In this document: positions 1 through 8,925 of the stretch, piece after piece
How the letters are laid out: each line of letters starts with the position of its first letter
Position numbering within the stretch: the stretch's first letter is position 1
Made by a program: the position numbers and the translations under genes
Source: UBA7239 sp964509075
GTDB taxonomy: Bacteria; Pseudomonadota; Gammaproteobacteria; Pseudomonadales; UBA7239
Length of the DNA stretch: 64,000 nucleotides
Direction: 5' to 3'
Assembly: GCA_964509075.1 (NCBI GenBank)
Contig: CAZDWC010000002.1
Span: 321,790 to 385,789 of the forward strand
The notes under the pieces: model-generated
Seen by the model: only the letters and a program-made list of their open reading frames with translations
Told to the model about the DNA's origin: nothing
Databases searched by the model: none

Positions 1-579
1 TTCATGTTTGCGGTGAAACATCACAGCGCGATGAAACATGCGATAGGCCCGCGCCGCGAGATCGGCGTACGCACCATTTTCAATGTGCTGGGGCCGCTCA
101 CCAATCCCGCAGATGCACCCAACCAGGTGATGGGCGTTTTTGACAAATCCCTGGTGCGGCCGATTGCCGAAGTGCTGAAAAATCTCGGCAGTGAACATGT
201 GCTGGTGGTGCATTCTGCCGACGGGCTCGATGAAATCAGTTTGTGCGCACCGACGTATATTGCCGAATTGCACCACGGCGAGATTCGCGAATATACCCTC
301 ACACCGGAAGACGTGGGCATTGCTGCGCGCCCGATAGATGATTTGTATGTCGGCGATGCCGTGCAGAGCCTCGCCTGCGTGAAACGCGCACTCACCGACA
401 ACCATTCAGCCGCTGCCGACATCGTGGCACTCAACGCCGGCGCTGCCATCTACACCGCCAACTTGTGCAGCACGCTCAAACAGGGCGTGGACATGGCGCG
501 CGATGTGCTCGGCACCGGCATCGCCTGGGAAAAGCTGCAGGAATTTGCCGCGTTTACGCAATTGCTGGAATCCAAATGA
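1..579 (+). CDS. trpD: Anthranilate phosphoribosyltransferase, C-terminal part
   Basis: Transfers phosphoribosyl from PRPP to anthranilate, the second committed step of tryptophan synthesis, in the cytoplasm. The reading frame is open from base 1, so the N-terminal half lies outside the window; 192 residues remain. Visible family signatures are the R-T-x-F-N-x-x-G-P-L-x-N-P stretch near the start and the conserved HxxDGLDE-type motif (HSADGLDE). The stop codon overlaps the trpC start in an ATGA arrangement, so the two genes are translationally coupled. Identification is firm; only the 5' end is missing. Confidence 0.95.
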   Translation, partial: FMFAVKHHSAMKHAIGPRREIGVRTIFNVLGPLTNPADAPNQVMGVFDKSLVRPIAEVLKNLGSEHVLVVHSADGLDEISLCAPTYIAELHHGEIREYTLTPEDVGIAARPIDDLYVGDAVQSLACVKRALTDNHSAAADIVALNAGAAIYTANLCSTLKQGVDMARDVLGTGIAWEKLQEFAAFTQLLESK

Positions 580-1370
580 ATACACCGACCATCCTGAAAA
601 AAATCATTGCCCGCAAACACGAAGAAGTGCGCGAGCGCCTGCAGAAAGTCTCGCTGGCGGAACAGATCGCGCGCGCAAAAGCACAGGCACCTGCGCGCGG
701 CTTTGTCGCGGCTATCGAACGCAAGCTGAAAGCGGGCGAGGCAGCAGTGATCGCCGAAATCAAGAAAGCCTCGCCGAGCAAAGGTGTGATCCGCGAAAAA
801 TTCTATCCGGAAGAAATCGCGCGTTCTTATGAAAAAGGCGGCGCCGCCTGTTTGTCGGTATTGACCGATGTCGATTTTTTCCAGGGCTGCGATGAATACC
901 TGCAACAAGCCCGCAATGCCTGCAAACTGCCGGTGTTGCGCAAGGATTTTACGGTAGACGCGTACCAGATATGGGAAGCGCGGGCGCTGGGCGCCGACTG
1001 CATTCTGCTGATTGCCGCTGCAATGGAGGAATCACAACTGCGTGAACTGAATGCATGCGCCATCGAAGCTGGCCTCGACGTGCTCATTGAAGTGCACAAT
1101 GCCGATGAGTTGTATCAAGCCTTGCGTCTGGACAACAAACTGGTCGGCATCAACAACCGCGACCTGCACAGCTTCAACACCACACTCAACACCACCTACG
1201 AGTTGCTGCCAGTGATCCCCGATGACCGCATCGTGGTCACCGAGAGCGGCATACACAGCATTGACGACGTCAAAGCCATGCGCGGCCATGGCGTGAATGC
1301 CTTTCTGGTGGGCGAGGCTTTCATGCGTGCGGAGGATCCGGGCCTGCAGTTACTGGAAATGTTCAACTGA
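576..1370 (+). CDS. trpC: Indole-3-glycerol phosphate synthase
   Basis: Closes the ring of carboxyphenylaminodeoxyribulose phosphate to indole-3-glycerol phosphate. The 264-residue product is a single TIM barrel, the normal length for a monofunctional TrpC. Catalytic landmarks are EIKKASPSKG (residues 61-70), LRKDF with the catalytic Lys at 123, IEVHN with Glu172, GINNRDL (191-197) and TESGI (222-226). The ATG at 576 overlaps the trpD stop; an in-frame extension to base 465 exists but lies inside trpD and does not match the family. The gene is followed by a 130-bp gap rather than another trp gene. Confidence 0.96.
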   Translation: MNTPTILKKIIARKHEEVRERLQKVSLAEQIARAKAQAPARGFVAAIERKLKAGEAAVIAEIKKASPSKGVIREKFYPEEIARSYEKGGAACLSVLTDVDFFQGCDEYLQQARNACKLPVLRKDFTVDAYQIWEARALGADCILLIAAAMEESQLRELNACAIEAGLDVLIEVHNADELYQALRLDNKLVGINNRDLHSFNTTLNTTYELLPVIPDDRIVVTESGIHSIDDVKAMRGHGVNAFLVGEAFMRAEDPGLQLLEMFN

Positions 1371-1449
1371 GCGATCCCACTATCTGCGGGATTTGTGCGG
1401 TGGTTCACGGCTGCATGTGCATGGGGTGATGGTATGCTTGCCGGGATCA

Positions 1450-1510
1450 ATGTCTGTAACAAACCAATGCCTGTAACAAACCGGTACATTTAACAAACTG
1501 ATGTCTGTAG
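1450..1510 (+). repeat. Imperfect tandem copies of the downstream gene's start region
   Basis: Units beginning at 1450, 1467 and 1485 resemble one another and the first codons of the DUF1631 gene at 1501. The first two read ATG-TCT-GTA-ACA-AAC and ATG-CCT-GTA-ACA-AAC, and the gene itself begins ATG-TCT-GTA. The period is 16-18 bp. Each upstream ATG opens a nine-codon frame closed by TAA (the first at 1474-1476). No clear Shine-Dalgarno sequence precedes the real start. See findings. Confidence 0.6.
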
Positions 1511-3471
1511 AAGCCCTGCTCGAACAAGCACTGCGCGATGGCCGTTTCTCGCCTTTCGCCGGTGACAGCGATGCACAGGACCGCAACGCCCTCTTTTCCC
1601 GTCTGCGCGAGTTGCAGGCGCGCGAACTGCCGACCTGGGAACCGCTGGAAGACCTGGTACAGGAAGCCGGCGCACTGAAAATCAGCCGGCGCGATGCCAA
1701 CACCCTCTATTTCTGCGACCAGCTGTTCGAACACTGTCAGGCCCAGACAGATCTTGAGCAGGAACTGTTGCCTGCCTTCCTGCAGCTGCGCCCGCTGCTG
1801 GCCGCCGTGATGCTGCGCGACCCGGCCGCCCTGCAATCTTTCCAGCACCCGCTCTACCAACTGCTGGACCAACTGTGGGACGCCAGCCGCTACTGGAGCC
1901 CGGAACTCGGTCGTCAGGGCGAAAAATACCGTGCCCGTCTCGACGAAACCCTGCAGCAACTGCGCAGCGCCGACGCGGCCACTGCTCCCTTCCAGGCCTG
2001 GCTCGATGAACTGTCCAGCCAAGTGGCCAAGGATTTCCAGCGCGCGGAGTTGCTGGCCACCCGCATCTGTCAGGCCGAACGCGGCGCACTGGCCAGCCAG
2101 CATGCGGAGAGCATCGTCAAGCGCCACATCAATCCCCTGCTGACCCAGCAACCCATCCCCGAAATCGTCGAGGAACTGTTCAAAGGCCCGTTCCGCCACT
2201 CGCTGCAACTGCTGTTCCTCAATCAGGGCGCCGACAGCGATGCCTGGATCGAGGCCATGCAAACGGCCGAGTTGCTGCTGGAATCGATCAAACAGCCGGA
2301 AAACGAGCAGGAAAAACAGCGTATCTACCAGCTGATTTCGAAAATTCCCGTACTGCTGGCAAAAACACTGGTCGGTATTGGCGACCCGGCCGAACTGGAA
2401 AACTGGCAGCGCGCCATCGAAAGTCTGCACATGCAGATGCTGCTGGACGGCAAGCTGGAACTGCGCGATGCCGAACCACTGTCGATACTGGACGATGAAA
2501 ACGGCGTCACCACCAATATCAGTGCCGCACTGCTGGAACAGGTGGCACAAATTCCCGAAGGCCAATGGCTGATCTACCGCAAGGACAGCGGCGAGAACCT
2601 GCGTTGCCGACTGGCCATGAAGATGGAAGATGCCGGTCAGCTGCTGTTCGTCAATGTGCTCGGTGCCAAATGCCTGCAGAAAAGCCTGGAGGAATTCGCC
2701 TACCTGCTGGCCGCACGGCATGTGATGTTGCTGAACGCCGACAACAATTTCTCGCAGATTCTGCGCGACACGGTCTCGCTGTTCCTGCAATTGCACCAGC
2801 GCCAGACCTTGCTGCAGGCCGACGCCTCGGAGCGCCAGCGTCAGGAAAACGAACGCCGTCGACAGGCACAGGAAAAAGCGCGCCAGGAAGCCGAGCGCAT
2901 TGCCCAGGAACGTCTCGCCGCCCAGGCACGCGCCGAAGAAGAGGCGCGACGCCTCGCCGAAGAACAGGCGAAGCGCGCGAAGGAGCAGGCCAAACTGGCG
3001 GAGGAAGCCGCAAGAAAAGCTGCCGATGAAGCACGCCGCGCAGCCGATGAAGCGCGCAGAGCAGCTGAAGAAGCCTCCAAACACGCCGCTGCGGAAACCG
3101 CCAAACAGGCAGCGGCAGATGCGGCGCGCAAACAGGCAGACATCGAGCGCGAACGCGAACGCTTGTTGTTGGAAGAAAAGCAGGCACGCATCACCGAATG
3201 GGAAGAAACCTTGCAGTCGGTACGCACGCTGGGCGTGGGCGCCTGGGTGGAGATGGAAATCCAGGGCACAGTGCAGAAATGCAAACTCGCAGCAGTTATC
3301 AATGCATCTGATAAACTGATCTTCGTCGGACGCGACGGCCGCAAACTGGCCGAGCCGCGCCGCGATGAACTGATCAAGCTGATGCTCGACGGCAAGGCCG
3401 CCATCATCGAGCGCGGCGACCAGTTTGAAAGTTCACTGGCAAAAGTGATACAAACACTGCGAAAGGATTGA
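1501..3471 (+). CDS. DUF1631 family protein with long coiled coil
   Basis: The 656-residue protein resembles the DUF1631 family of proteobacterial cytoplasmic proteins of unknown function. Residues 1-430 are mainly helical and contain no catalytic signature I recognise. Residues about 440-575 form an Ala/Glu/Arg/Gln-rich segment that looks like a continuous charged coiled coil (blocks such as EEARRLAEEQAKRAKEQ). The last 80 residues, starting at GAWVEMEIQGTVQK and containing LIFVGRDGRKL, look like the small beta-rich PilZ-like module found at the end of this family. A true PilZ gene follows 37 bp downstream, consistent with a c-di-GMP connection, but that link is inferred. The start is at the last copy of a small tandem repeat. 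Confidence 0.7.
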   Translation: MSVEALLEQALRDGRFSPFAGDSDAQDRNALFSRLRELQARELPTWEPLEDLVQEAGALKISRRDANTLYFCDQLFEHCQAQTDLEQELLPAFLQLRPLLAAVMLRDPAALQSFQHPLYQLLDQLWDASRYWSPELGRQGEKYRARLDETLQQLRSADAATAPFQAWLDELSSQVAKDFQRAELLATRICQAERGALASQHAESIVKRHINPLLTQQPIPEIVEELFKGPFRHSLQLLFLNQGADSDAWIEAMQTAELLLESIKQPENEQEKQRIYQLISKIPVLLAKTLVGIGDPAELENWQRAIESLHMQMLLDGKLELRDAEPLSILDDENGVTTNISAALLEQVAQIPEGQWLIYRKDSGENLRCRLAMKMEDAGQLLFVNVLGAKCLQKSLEEFAYLLAARHVMLLNADNNFSQILRDTVSLFLQLHQRQTLLQADASERQRQENERRRQAQEKARQEAERIAQERLAAQARAEEEARRLAEEQAKRAKEQAKLAEEAARKAADEARRAADEARRAAEEASKHAAAETAKQAAADAARKQADIERERERLLLEEKQARITEWEETLQSVRTLGVGAWVEMEIQGTVQKCKLAAVINASDKLIFVGRDGRKLAEPRRDELIKLMLDGKAAIIERGDQFESSLAKVIQTLRKD

Positions 3472-3508
3472 CGAACAGCAATCCTGCCCCTTCTTCGGGA
3501 CACGTGAC

Positions 3509-3898
3509 ATGCGGGACATGACAGCGGAAGACAAACGCGGCGAGCCTCGCATCCACAGCGAAGTGGCGGTGTTTGTCGAAACTTTTTCCGCACCGTCCGG
3601 CGAATCCCGTCATCACAATATCGTGATTTCCAAAACACTGGACATGTCGGCCAATGGTCTGCAGGTGGTGATGGATTGCCCGATCAATCTCGGCAGCATC
3701 CTGCAGTTGTGTGTTGAATTTACTGAAGAACACGAGCGTTACAATCTGGTCGGCGAAGTGCGCTGGGTGTCAAAGACGCGCTTTGAAAAACATTTTCTGG
3801 TCGGCTTCATGCTGTTGGATTCCGACCACTGCCATATCGAGAAATGGAAGCACAAGATGTCAGCGCTAGTGATGAATCCCCAACTCAAGCTGCATTGA
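3509..3898 (+). CDS. PilZ domain protein, likely c-di-GMP receptor
   Basis: A single-domain protein of 129 residues. It carries both halves of the PilZ c-di-GMP binding signature: an RxxxR motif near the N terminus (RGEPR) and DxSxxG further on (DMSANG), followed by a beta-barrel-like run ending in VGFMLLD. Stand-alone PilZ proteins usually bind c-di-GMP and act on a partner; the partner is not visible here. A GGGA about 8 nt upstream supports the ATG at 3509; the in-frame ATG at 3518 is the alternative. It is probably cotranscribed with the DUF1631 gene. Confidence 0.85.
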   Translation: MRDMTAEDKRGEPRIHSEVAVFVETFSAPSGESRHHNIVISKTLDMSANGLQVVMDCPINLGSILQLCVEFTEEHERYNLVGEVRWVSKTRFEKHFLVGFMLLDSDHCHIEKWKHKMSALVMNPQLKLH

Positions 3899-3932
3899 GA
3901 ATGTTTGCGGTTGGCGGTGCCTGTGGGCGCGA

Positions 3933-4265
3933 TCAGTAGCGGATGCGGATACCGCGCTCCAGTGACAACCTCAACTCGGTAGCATCCAGTTCCGGCGGAA
4001 AATAGCAGCCGGACACCCGCGCTTCGGCAAAACTGGCGCCGTGCAGCCTGGTATTCCTGAAGTCTATGCCGCGCAAATCGGCACCGCGAAAATAGGCATC
4101 GGTAAAATCCATGCCATCGGCATCCATCTCGCGCAGGTCCAGTCCACGGTAATCACCGCCGGCCAGGTGCGAGGCATCCAGCACCGATTTCATCTTGTTG
4201 AACTCTTCAATGTTTTCCGTACGCAACAGCTGGTACAAGGGATTGTTTTTCACTTGTGGCTTCAC
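3933..4265 (-). CDS. Pentapeptide repeat protein
   Basis: A 110-residue protein whose middle part (about residues 38-90) is a run of A/D-L/F-x-x repeats such as GLDLREMDADGMDFTDAYFRGADLRGID, written here only as its repeat character: every fifth residue is L, M or F. This predicts a short right-handed quadrilateral beta helix. No signal peptide or second domain is seen. The start is GTG at 4265, preceded by GAGGA at a spacing of about 7. Pentapeptide proteins of this size have no single function; nothing in the sequence points to DNA-gyrase mimicry specifically. It lies downstream of the MFS gene on the same strand. Confidence 0.8.
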   Translation of the reverse strand: MKPQVKNNPLYQLLRTENIEEFNKMKSVLDASHLAGGDYRGLDLREMDADGMDFTDAYFRGADLRGIDFRNTRLHGASFAEARVSGCYFPPELDATELRLSLERGIRIRY

Positions 4266-4317
4266 GGCAGATCCTCATCCCGCACACTTCAGGATGAGTA
4301 TAGACAGCAAAGTGCAG

Positions 4318-5589
4318 TCAGTGACTGCCTGTCACTGTCCTCTGCTGCGCCCGCCACACCCAGGCCAGGCAGCACAGCCCCAGCACGCCACTCAGGGCGA
4401 AAAACAGCGGCAAACCCAGCCTTTCGGCCAGAAAGCCCCCCGCCAGCGACAGCGTGCCGGATACCAGCATGAACAGCGACATCTGCAGTGTGTAGTCCCC
4501 GCCCTCGTGTCCACTTCGGCAAAAGCCCATCATGCCGGCGAACAAGGCCACGGTGGACATGGCATCCACCACCTGCTCGAACATGGCGATGCCCAGTACC
4601 GCCGTCTGGCTGTTCCAGCCCAGCGGTAGCAACATCCATAAGGCAAGACCGACGCTCTGCAAGCAGCCAAACCAGAACAGTGCACGGAAGCCTCCCAACC
4701 GACGAGCCAGCAATCCACCAGCAAATGCCGCCACCATGCCGGCAACAGATGCCAACAGGCTAACCTGGCCGATCTGTGCCAACGACAAGCCGGCATCCAC
4801 CATCGCCGGCTTGATCATCGGCGAAGCCAGTGAGTCGGCCACCTTGTAGCTCAGCAGTACCGGCAACCACAAGTACATGCCGGGTTGCTGCAGCAGCTGG
4901 CGCCAGCCAGACCAGGCCGGGCTAACCGCCTTGCCACGGGGTGACGGCGACACAGCCGATGGCTGGCGCGGCTCGCGGAACAGCAACACGGGGATCATCA
5001 ACAGCAACAAAGCGACGGCAAGCCCGCGCAACCCTTGTTGCAAGCCGACTACGGCCGTCAACATCAACAGACCATTGCCGCCGGCCAGCATGCCCAGTTT
5101 GTAGCCCGCCACTTGTATGCCGTTGCCAATACTGCGAAGGGAAACCGGCAGCAGCTTCACGGCCAATGCGTCTGTTGCGACATCCTGCGTGGCAAGCAAG
5201 GCATTGGTCAGCAACACAGCCAGTAAAAACAGCGGCAGATGCGTGGCAAACCACTGCTCCGGTGCCAGCAGTGACACCCCCAGCAGAAGCAGGCAGGCAC
5301 AGGATTGCAAGGGCAGTATCCAGCTGCGGTAATGCCCGAATCGCTGGCTGCCGAGTTGATCCACCCACGGCGCCCACAGGAACTTGAAAAACCAGGGCAT
5401 GGCCAGCAAGCGCGCCAGACTGATCCAGGTCAGGGATACGCCATGCTCGCGCAGCAGCGCCGGCAGCGCATGGGCAAAAAAACCTGAGGGTAGCCCCTGG
5501 GCGATATACAAAGTGGTGAGCAGGCAGGCCAGTGCCGGCAGAGGTACCGGCGGCGACACCTGCTTTCCCGCAGAAGATATGGGAGACAC
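4318..5589 (-). CDS. MFS transporter, AmpG/FptX-like (PAT family)
   Basis: A 423-residue, very hydrophobic protein with about 12 predicted membrane segments. The N-terminal pattern (YIAQGLPSGFF, then WISLARLLAMPWFFKFLWAPWVD, and later ATQDVATDALAV) is typical of the AmpG-like branch of the major facilitator superfamily, which includes muropeptide permeases and siderophore importers. The substrate cannot be read from the sequence, and no siderophore or beta-lactamase genes are nearby. The start is GTG at 5589, one base after the stop of the YfiR-like gene, so the two are almost certainly cotranscribed. Confidence 0.75.
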   Translation of the reverse strand: MSPISSAGKQVSPPVPLPALACLLTTLYIAQGLPSGFFAHALPALLREHGVSLTWISLARLLAMPWFFKFLWAPWVDQLGSQRFGHYRSWILPLQSCACLLLLGVSLLAPEQWFATHLPLFLLAVLLTNALLATQDVATDALAVKLLPVSLRSIGNGIQVAGYKLGMLAGGNGLLMLTAVVGLQQGLRGLAVALLLLMIPVLLFREPRQPSAVSPSPRGKAVSPAWSGWRQLLQQPGMYLWLPVLLSYKVADSLASPMIKPAMVDAGLSLAQIGQVSLLASVAGMVAAFAGGLLARRLGGFRALFWFGCLQSVGLALWMLLPLGWNSQTAVLGIAMFEQVVDAMSTVALFAGMMGFCRSGHEGGDYTLQMSLFMLVSGTLSLAGGFLAERLGLPLFFALSGVLGLCCLAWVWRAQQRTVTGSH

Positions 5590-5590
5590 G

Positions 5591-6151
5591 CTACTGCTTG
5601 ACGGAAACGGCCAGCTTCAGCAGCTGTGAGCTGAATGACACCTGGGCCTCGCGGGCCAGTGCTGCATCGACAGAGAACAGGATGCGATCACCCTTGCGCT
5701 GCAGGGAAGCGTGAGCCAGTGAGTCATCGACACAGTCATCACACAACACAATACTGCCTGCTGCAGCTGCCTGTTTGACGATGGCGCGCTGGCGGAGCTT
5801 GTCCAGGCCCGGGCCGAGCACAATGGCGGCACAGCCCGCAGGCGTCCTGTCCTTTTCCAGTACATCTACCAGCAGTGAGCGGTTATTACCCATGCCGAGG
5901 CCGGCGCTGCCTTGCAGCTTACCGCTGGAAGGTGGCTCGCCAGTCAGACATAACCTGTATGGCCCGGCTTCGTGTTTCGGTTGGGAGGAGAAACGCAGGA
6001 TTCCCACAATGACAGCGGCGCGCAGATCGCTTTCGCTTCCGGAAATGGCCAAACACTCCGGGATGGCCAGAAACAGCATGCAAACAGCCGCTGCATGCCT
6101 CAAAACATGTATCTGAATTGCCCTACGGTATCCCTTCGCACTCGATGCCAT
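5591..6151 (-). CDS. YfiR/DUF4154-like periplasmic protein
   Basis: The product of about 186 residues begins with a signal-peptide-like stretch (positive residues, then AAAVCMLFLAIPECLA). The mature part follows the YfiR/DUF4154 pattern: an early ILRFSSQP segment, YRLCLTGEP, a middle CAAIVLGPG block and the diagnostic C-terminal run ILFSVD...VSFSSQLLKLAVSVK. Family members are periplasmic proteins that in Pseudomonas hold a membrane diguanylate cyclase (YfiN/TpbB) inactive. No such cyclase is adjacent; the neighbour is an MFS transporter. ATG at 6151 is preferred because it leads directly into the signal peptide; GTG at 6160 is in frame. Confidence 0.7.
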   Translation of the reverse strand: MASSAKGYRRAIQIHVLRHAAAVCMLFLAIPECLAISGSESDLRAAVIVGILRFSSQPKHEAGPYRLCLTGEPPSSGKLQGSAGLGMGNNRSLLVDVLEKDRTPAGCAAIVLGPGLDKLRQRAIVKQAAAAGSIVLCDDCVDDSLAHASLQRKGDRILFSVDAALAREAQVSFSSQLLKLAVSVKQ

Positions 6152-6276
6152 ATCATACACATGCGGTTTAACGTAATAAGTTTGGGGGCTTTACACTTCC
6201 TTTGGCAATAATAAAGCGTTTGAAACAATTTACCACCTACCAAGACTGGCAGAGACACCTGGGATTATCAACAGTA

Positions 6277-7758
6277 TCACGCACAAAAAAAGTGCAAAAA
6301 ACACGCTTCCACAGTGTCCGCCAGACGCCCCAGATCAGCCTCCTGCCGTGCGCGATAATCAAAATCTACCGGCGCCGACAAACCTGCCCAGGCCAGCAGG
6401 CTGCCCAAGGACTCCGCCTCGTCAAAAATACCGTGTACATAAGTCCCCAGAATCTGGCCATCGGCAGACAGTGCGCCGTCGCCGTGATCGCCCAGATCCA
6501 GCGCCGCCTGCGCCAATGCAGGCCCACTGCTCACCCCGCAGTGAATTTCGTAGCCGGACACGCACGCACCCGTGGCACACAGCTTACCGCTAACCCGCAG
6601 CAACTGTTTCTCCGGCTCGAGCACGGTATCAAAATCAAGCAAGCCCAGCCCACAAGATGTTCCTGCCTCACCTTCCAGCGCATGCGGGTCGGCGATACTG
6701 TTGCCCAGCATCTGCAAGCCACCGCAAATGCCCATTAGCTTGCCGCCATAGCGCAGGTGTTTTTGCAAATACGGTTCCCAACCCTCGGTGCGCAGGAATT
6801 CGAGATCGCCGCGCACACTCTTGCTGCCCGGCAAAATCACCAGATCCGCAGGTGGCCTGGCTTGCCCCATCCACACAAACTGCAAATCCACCTGGGGATG
6901 CAGGCGCAAGGCATCAAAATCGGTATGGTTGCTGATGCGTGGGGTCACAGGAACGACGATGCGCAGTTTTTCATCCTCCCCTGATTGCACTTGTTGTTCA
7001 GCAATGGCGTCTTCGGCTTCCAGGTGCAGGCCATGCAGGTAGGGCATCACCGCCAGCACTTTTTTGCCGGTGCGCTGTTCCAGCCAGTCTATACCCGGCT
7101 GCAACAGGCTGACATCGCCGCGAAACTTGTTGATGACAAATCCCACTACCCGCGCCTGTTCGCTGGCGCTCAGCAAATCCAGCGTGCCGCACAAATGCGC
7201 AAACACGCCGCCGCGATCAATATCCGCCACCAGAACCACCGGGCAATCCACCGCTTCGGCAAAGCCCATGTTGGCGACATCGCGATCGCGCAAATTGATT
7301 TCAGCCGGGCTGCCTGCACCCTCCACCACAATCACATCGTATTGTGCCGACAAACGTTCGAAGGATTGCAGCACATACTGCATCGCTTCGGTTTTGTAAT
7401 TGTGATAACCCCAGGCATTCATGTTGGCTATTGCCTTGCCGTGCACAATCACCTGCGCACCGACATCGGTATTCGGCTTCAACAGAATGGGATTCATGTC
7501 GCTGTGCGGCTCAAGAAAGCAAGCCTGCGCCTGCACTGCTTGCGCACGGCCGATTTCGCCGCCATCTACCGTCACCGCGCTGTTGAGCGCCATGTTCTGT
7601 GGTTTGAAAGGCACGACTTTCACACCCTGACGCGCCAATACGCGGCAAATACCTGCCACCAGCGTGCTTTTGCCTGCATCCGATGTGCAACCCTGTACCA
7701 TCAGGCAATGCGGTGCGCGAAACGGTTCCTCGCGCAGGTGTGAAAAATCCTTCAGCAT
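6277..7758 (-). CDS. cobQ: Cobyric acid synthase
   Basis: Amidates the b, d, e and g side chains of adenosylcobyrinic acid a,c-diamide using glutamine and ATP. The protein has about 493 residues. It starts with the synthetase domain carrying a P-loop-like GCTSDAGKST and the KPQNMALNS block, and ends with a class I glutamine amidotransferase domain with nucleophile Cys in GICGGLQML and His in YVHGIF. ATG at 7758 (MLKDFS) is chosen because it lies 10 bp after the cobT stop; an in-frame start at 7815 would overlap cobT. It forms an operon with cobT. Confidence 0.95.
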   Translation of the reverse strand: MLKDFSHLREEPFRAPHCLMVQGCTSDAGKSTLVAGICRVLARQGVKVVPFKPQNMALNSAVTVDGGEIGRAQAVQAQACFLEPHSDMNPILLKPNTDVGAQVIVHGKAIANMNAWGYHNYKTEAMQYVLQSFERLSAQYDVIVVEGAGSPAEINLRDRDVANMGFAEAVDCPVVLVADIDRGGVFAHLCGTLDLLSASEQARVVGFVINKFRGDVSLLQPGIDWLEQRTGKKVLAVMPYLHGLHLEAEDAIAEQQVQSGEDEKLRIVVPVTPRISNHTDFDALRLHPQVDLQFVWMGQARPPADLVILPGSKSVRGDLEFLRTEGWEPYLQKHLRYGGKLMGICGGLQMLGNSIADPHALEGEAGTSCGLGLLDFDTVLEPEKQLLRVSGKLCATGACVSGYEIHCGVSSGPALAQAALDLGDHGDGALSADGQILGTYVHGIFDEAESLGSLLAWAGLSAPVDFDYRARQEADLGRLADTVEACFLHFFCA

Positions 7759-7768
7759 ATTGTTAAGC

Positions 7769-8815
7769 TCAGCTTTTACTGGATACGCCCGCTGATTCAA
7801 ACGACGCCATTTCATTCAGAAACAACACGGCCGATTGAATGAGGGGATAGGTCACTGCCACACCGCTACCTTCACCCAGTCGCAAGCCCAGCGACAGCAG
7901 TGGTTGTACCTGCAGATAATCCAGCATCCTGCGATGACCGGATTCGTTGGACAAATGCGAGAACACGCAGTAGTCGCGCGCATGCGGCTCCAGCGCAAAG
8001 GCAATCGCCGCCGCACTGCTGGCGATAAAGCCGTCGATCATCACCAGCATATTCTGTTCACAGGCCGCCATGATCGCGCCACACATCATGGCAATTTCAA
8101 AGCCGCCAAATGTACACAGGATTTCAAACGGATCGGTGAGTGCACCGTGCCTGGCCAGGGCTTTTTCCAGCACCTGCGTTTTGTGTGCAAGTCCGCTTTC
8201 ATCAAGCCCGGTGCCACGCCCCACGCAATCACTGACTGCCGTGCCTGACAAGGCCGAAAACAGGGCGGTAGCCGCCGATGTATTGCCAATGCCCATCTCG
8301 CCAAAACCGATCACATTGCAACCGGCTTCGCTGCGCGCGCGCGCCAGCATCGCGCCGCGCGCAATGGCCTGTTCGCACTCGGCAGCTGTCATCGCCGGCT
8401 CGTGCAGGAAGTTGCGTGTGCCCATGCCGACTTTGGCACGGGTGATGGGCAAGTCATCCAGGTTGCCATTCACACCGGCATCAATAACGTCAATCGCAAT
8501 GCCGTGCTGACGACAAAACACGTTGATGGCCGCACCACCGCCGACAAAATTGCGCACCATCTGCTGCGTGACTACCTGCGGAAACGGACTCACAGCTTCC
8601 GCAACAATGCCGTGGTCACCGGCAAACAAAAGCATGTGCGGCTTGTTAAGTGAAGGGGAAAGCGATTGCTGCACCAGTGCCACCTGCAACGCCACCTGTT
8701 CCAATATGCCCAAGGCACCGATGGGCTTGGTTTTGCCATCAATTTTTTGCTGGATATCGGCTTGCAGCGCGCGATTGACCGCGTGCACGGTAAACAGTTT
8801 CTGGGCATCAAACAT
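7769..8815 (-). CDS. cobT: Nicotinate-nucleotide--dimethylbenzimidazole phosphoribosyltransferase
   Basis: Makes alpha-ribazole phosphate, the precursor of the lower ligand of cobalamin. The 348-residue protein has the normal family length. Signatures include FAGDHGIV, the GGGAAINV block and GEMGIGNTSAA, with a C-terminal LGEGSG loop. It is the first gene of a two-gene cobT-cobQ unit; cobS, cobU and cobC are not nearby. I saw no cobalamin riboswitch in the upstream region, which instead holds a palindromic repeat cluster. Confidence 0.96.
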   Translation of the reverse strand: MFDAQKLFTVHAVNRALQADIQQKIDGKTKPIGALGILEQVALQVALVQQSLSPSLNKPHMLLFAGDHGIVAEAVSPFPQVVTQQMVRNFVGGGAAINVFCRQHGIAIDVIDAGVNGNLDDLPITRAKVGMGTRNFLHEPAMTAAECEQAIARGAMLARARSEAGCNVIGFGEMGIGNTSAATALFSALSGTAVSDCVGRGTGLDESGLAHKTQVLEKALARHGALTDPFEILCTFGGFEIAMMCGAIMAACEQNMLVMIDGFIASSAAAIAFALEPHARDYCVFSHLSNESGHRRMLDYLQVQPLLSLGLRLGEGSGVAVTYPLIQSAVLFLNEMASFESAGVSSKS

Positions 8816-8925
8816 GAAAGGTACCTGGACAGCAAAGGCAGGAAAATCGGGGCGCAGTGTACCTGATACATCTGTAAAGATGGCAGCTGCAAAAAACAGC
8901 CTGCCAACGCTGCACGAAAAACAAC

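Noticed and set aside
1447..3084. Long open frame of 545 codons on the minus strand
   Set aside because: It is antisense to the DUF1631 gene, has low-complexity Gln/Phe/Leu composition expected from the complement of a Leu/Ala/Glu/Gln-rich gene, and has no family similarity.
6985..7743. Open frame of 252 codons on the plus strand inside cobQ
   Set aside because: It is the complement of a clearly conserved cobQ; the His/Ala/Arg-rich translation matches no family.
8816..8925. Cobalamin riboswitch upstream of cobT
   Set aside because: No B12-box-like sequence or the multi-stem structure was recognisable; the region is short and taken up by hairpin repeats.
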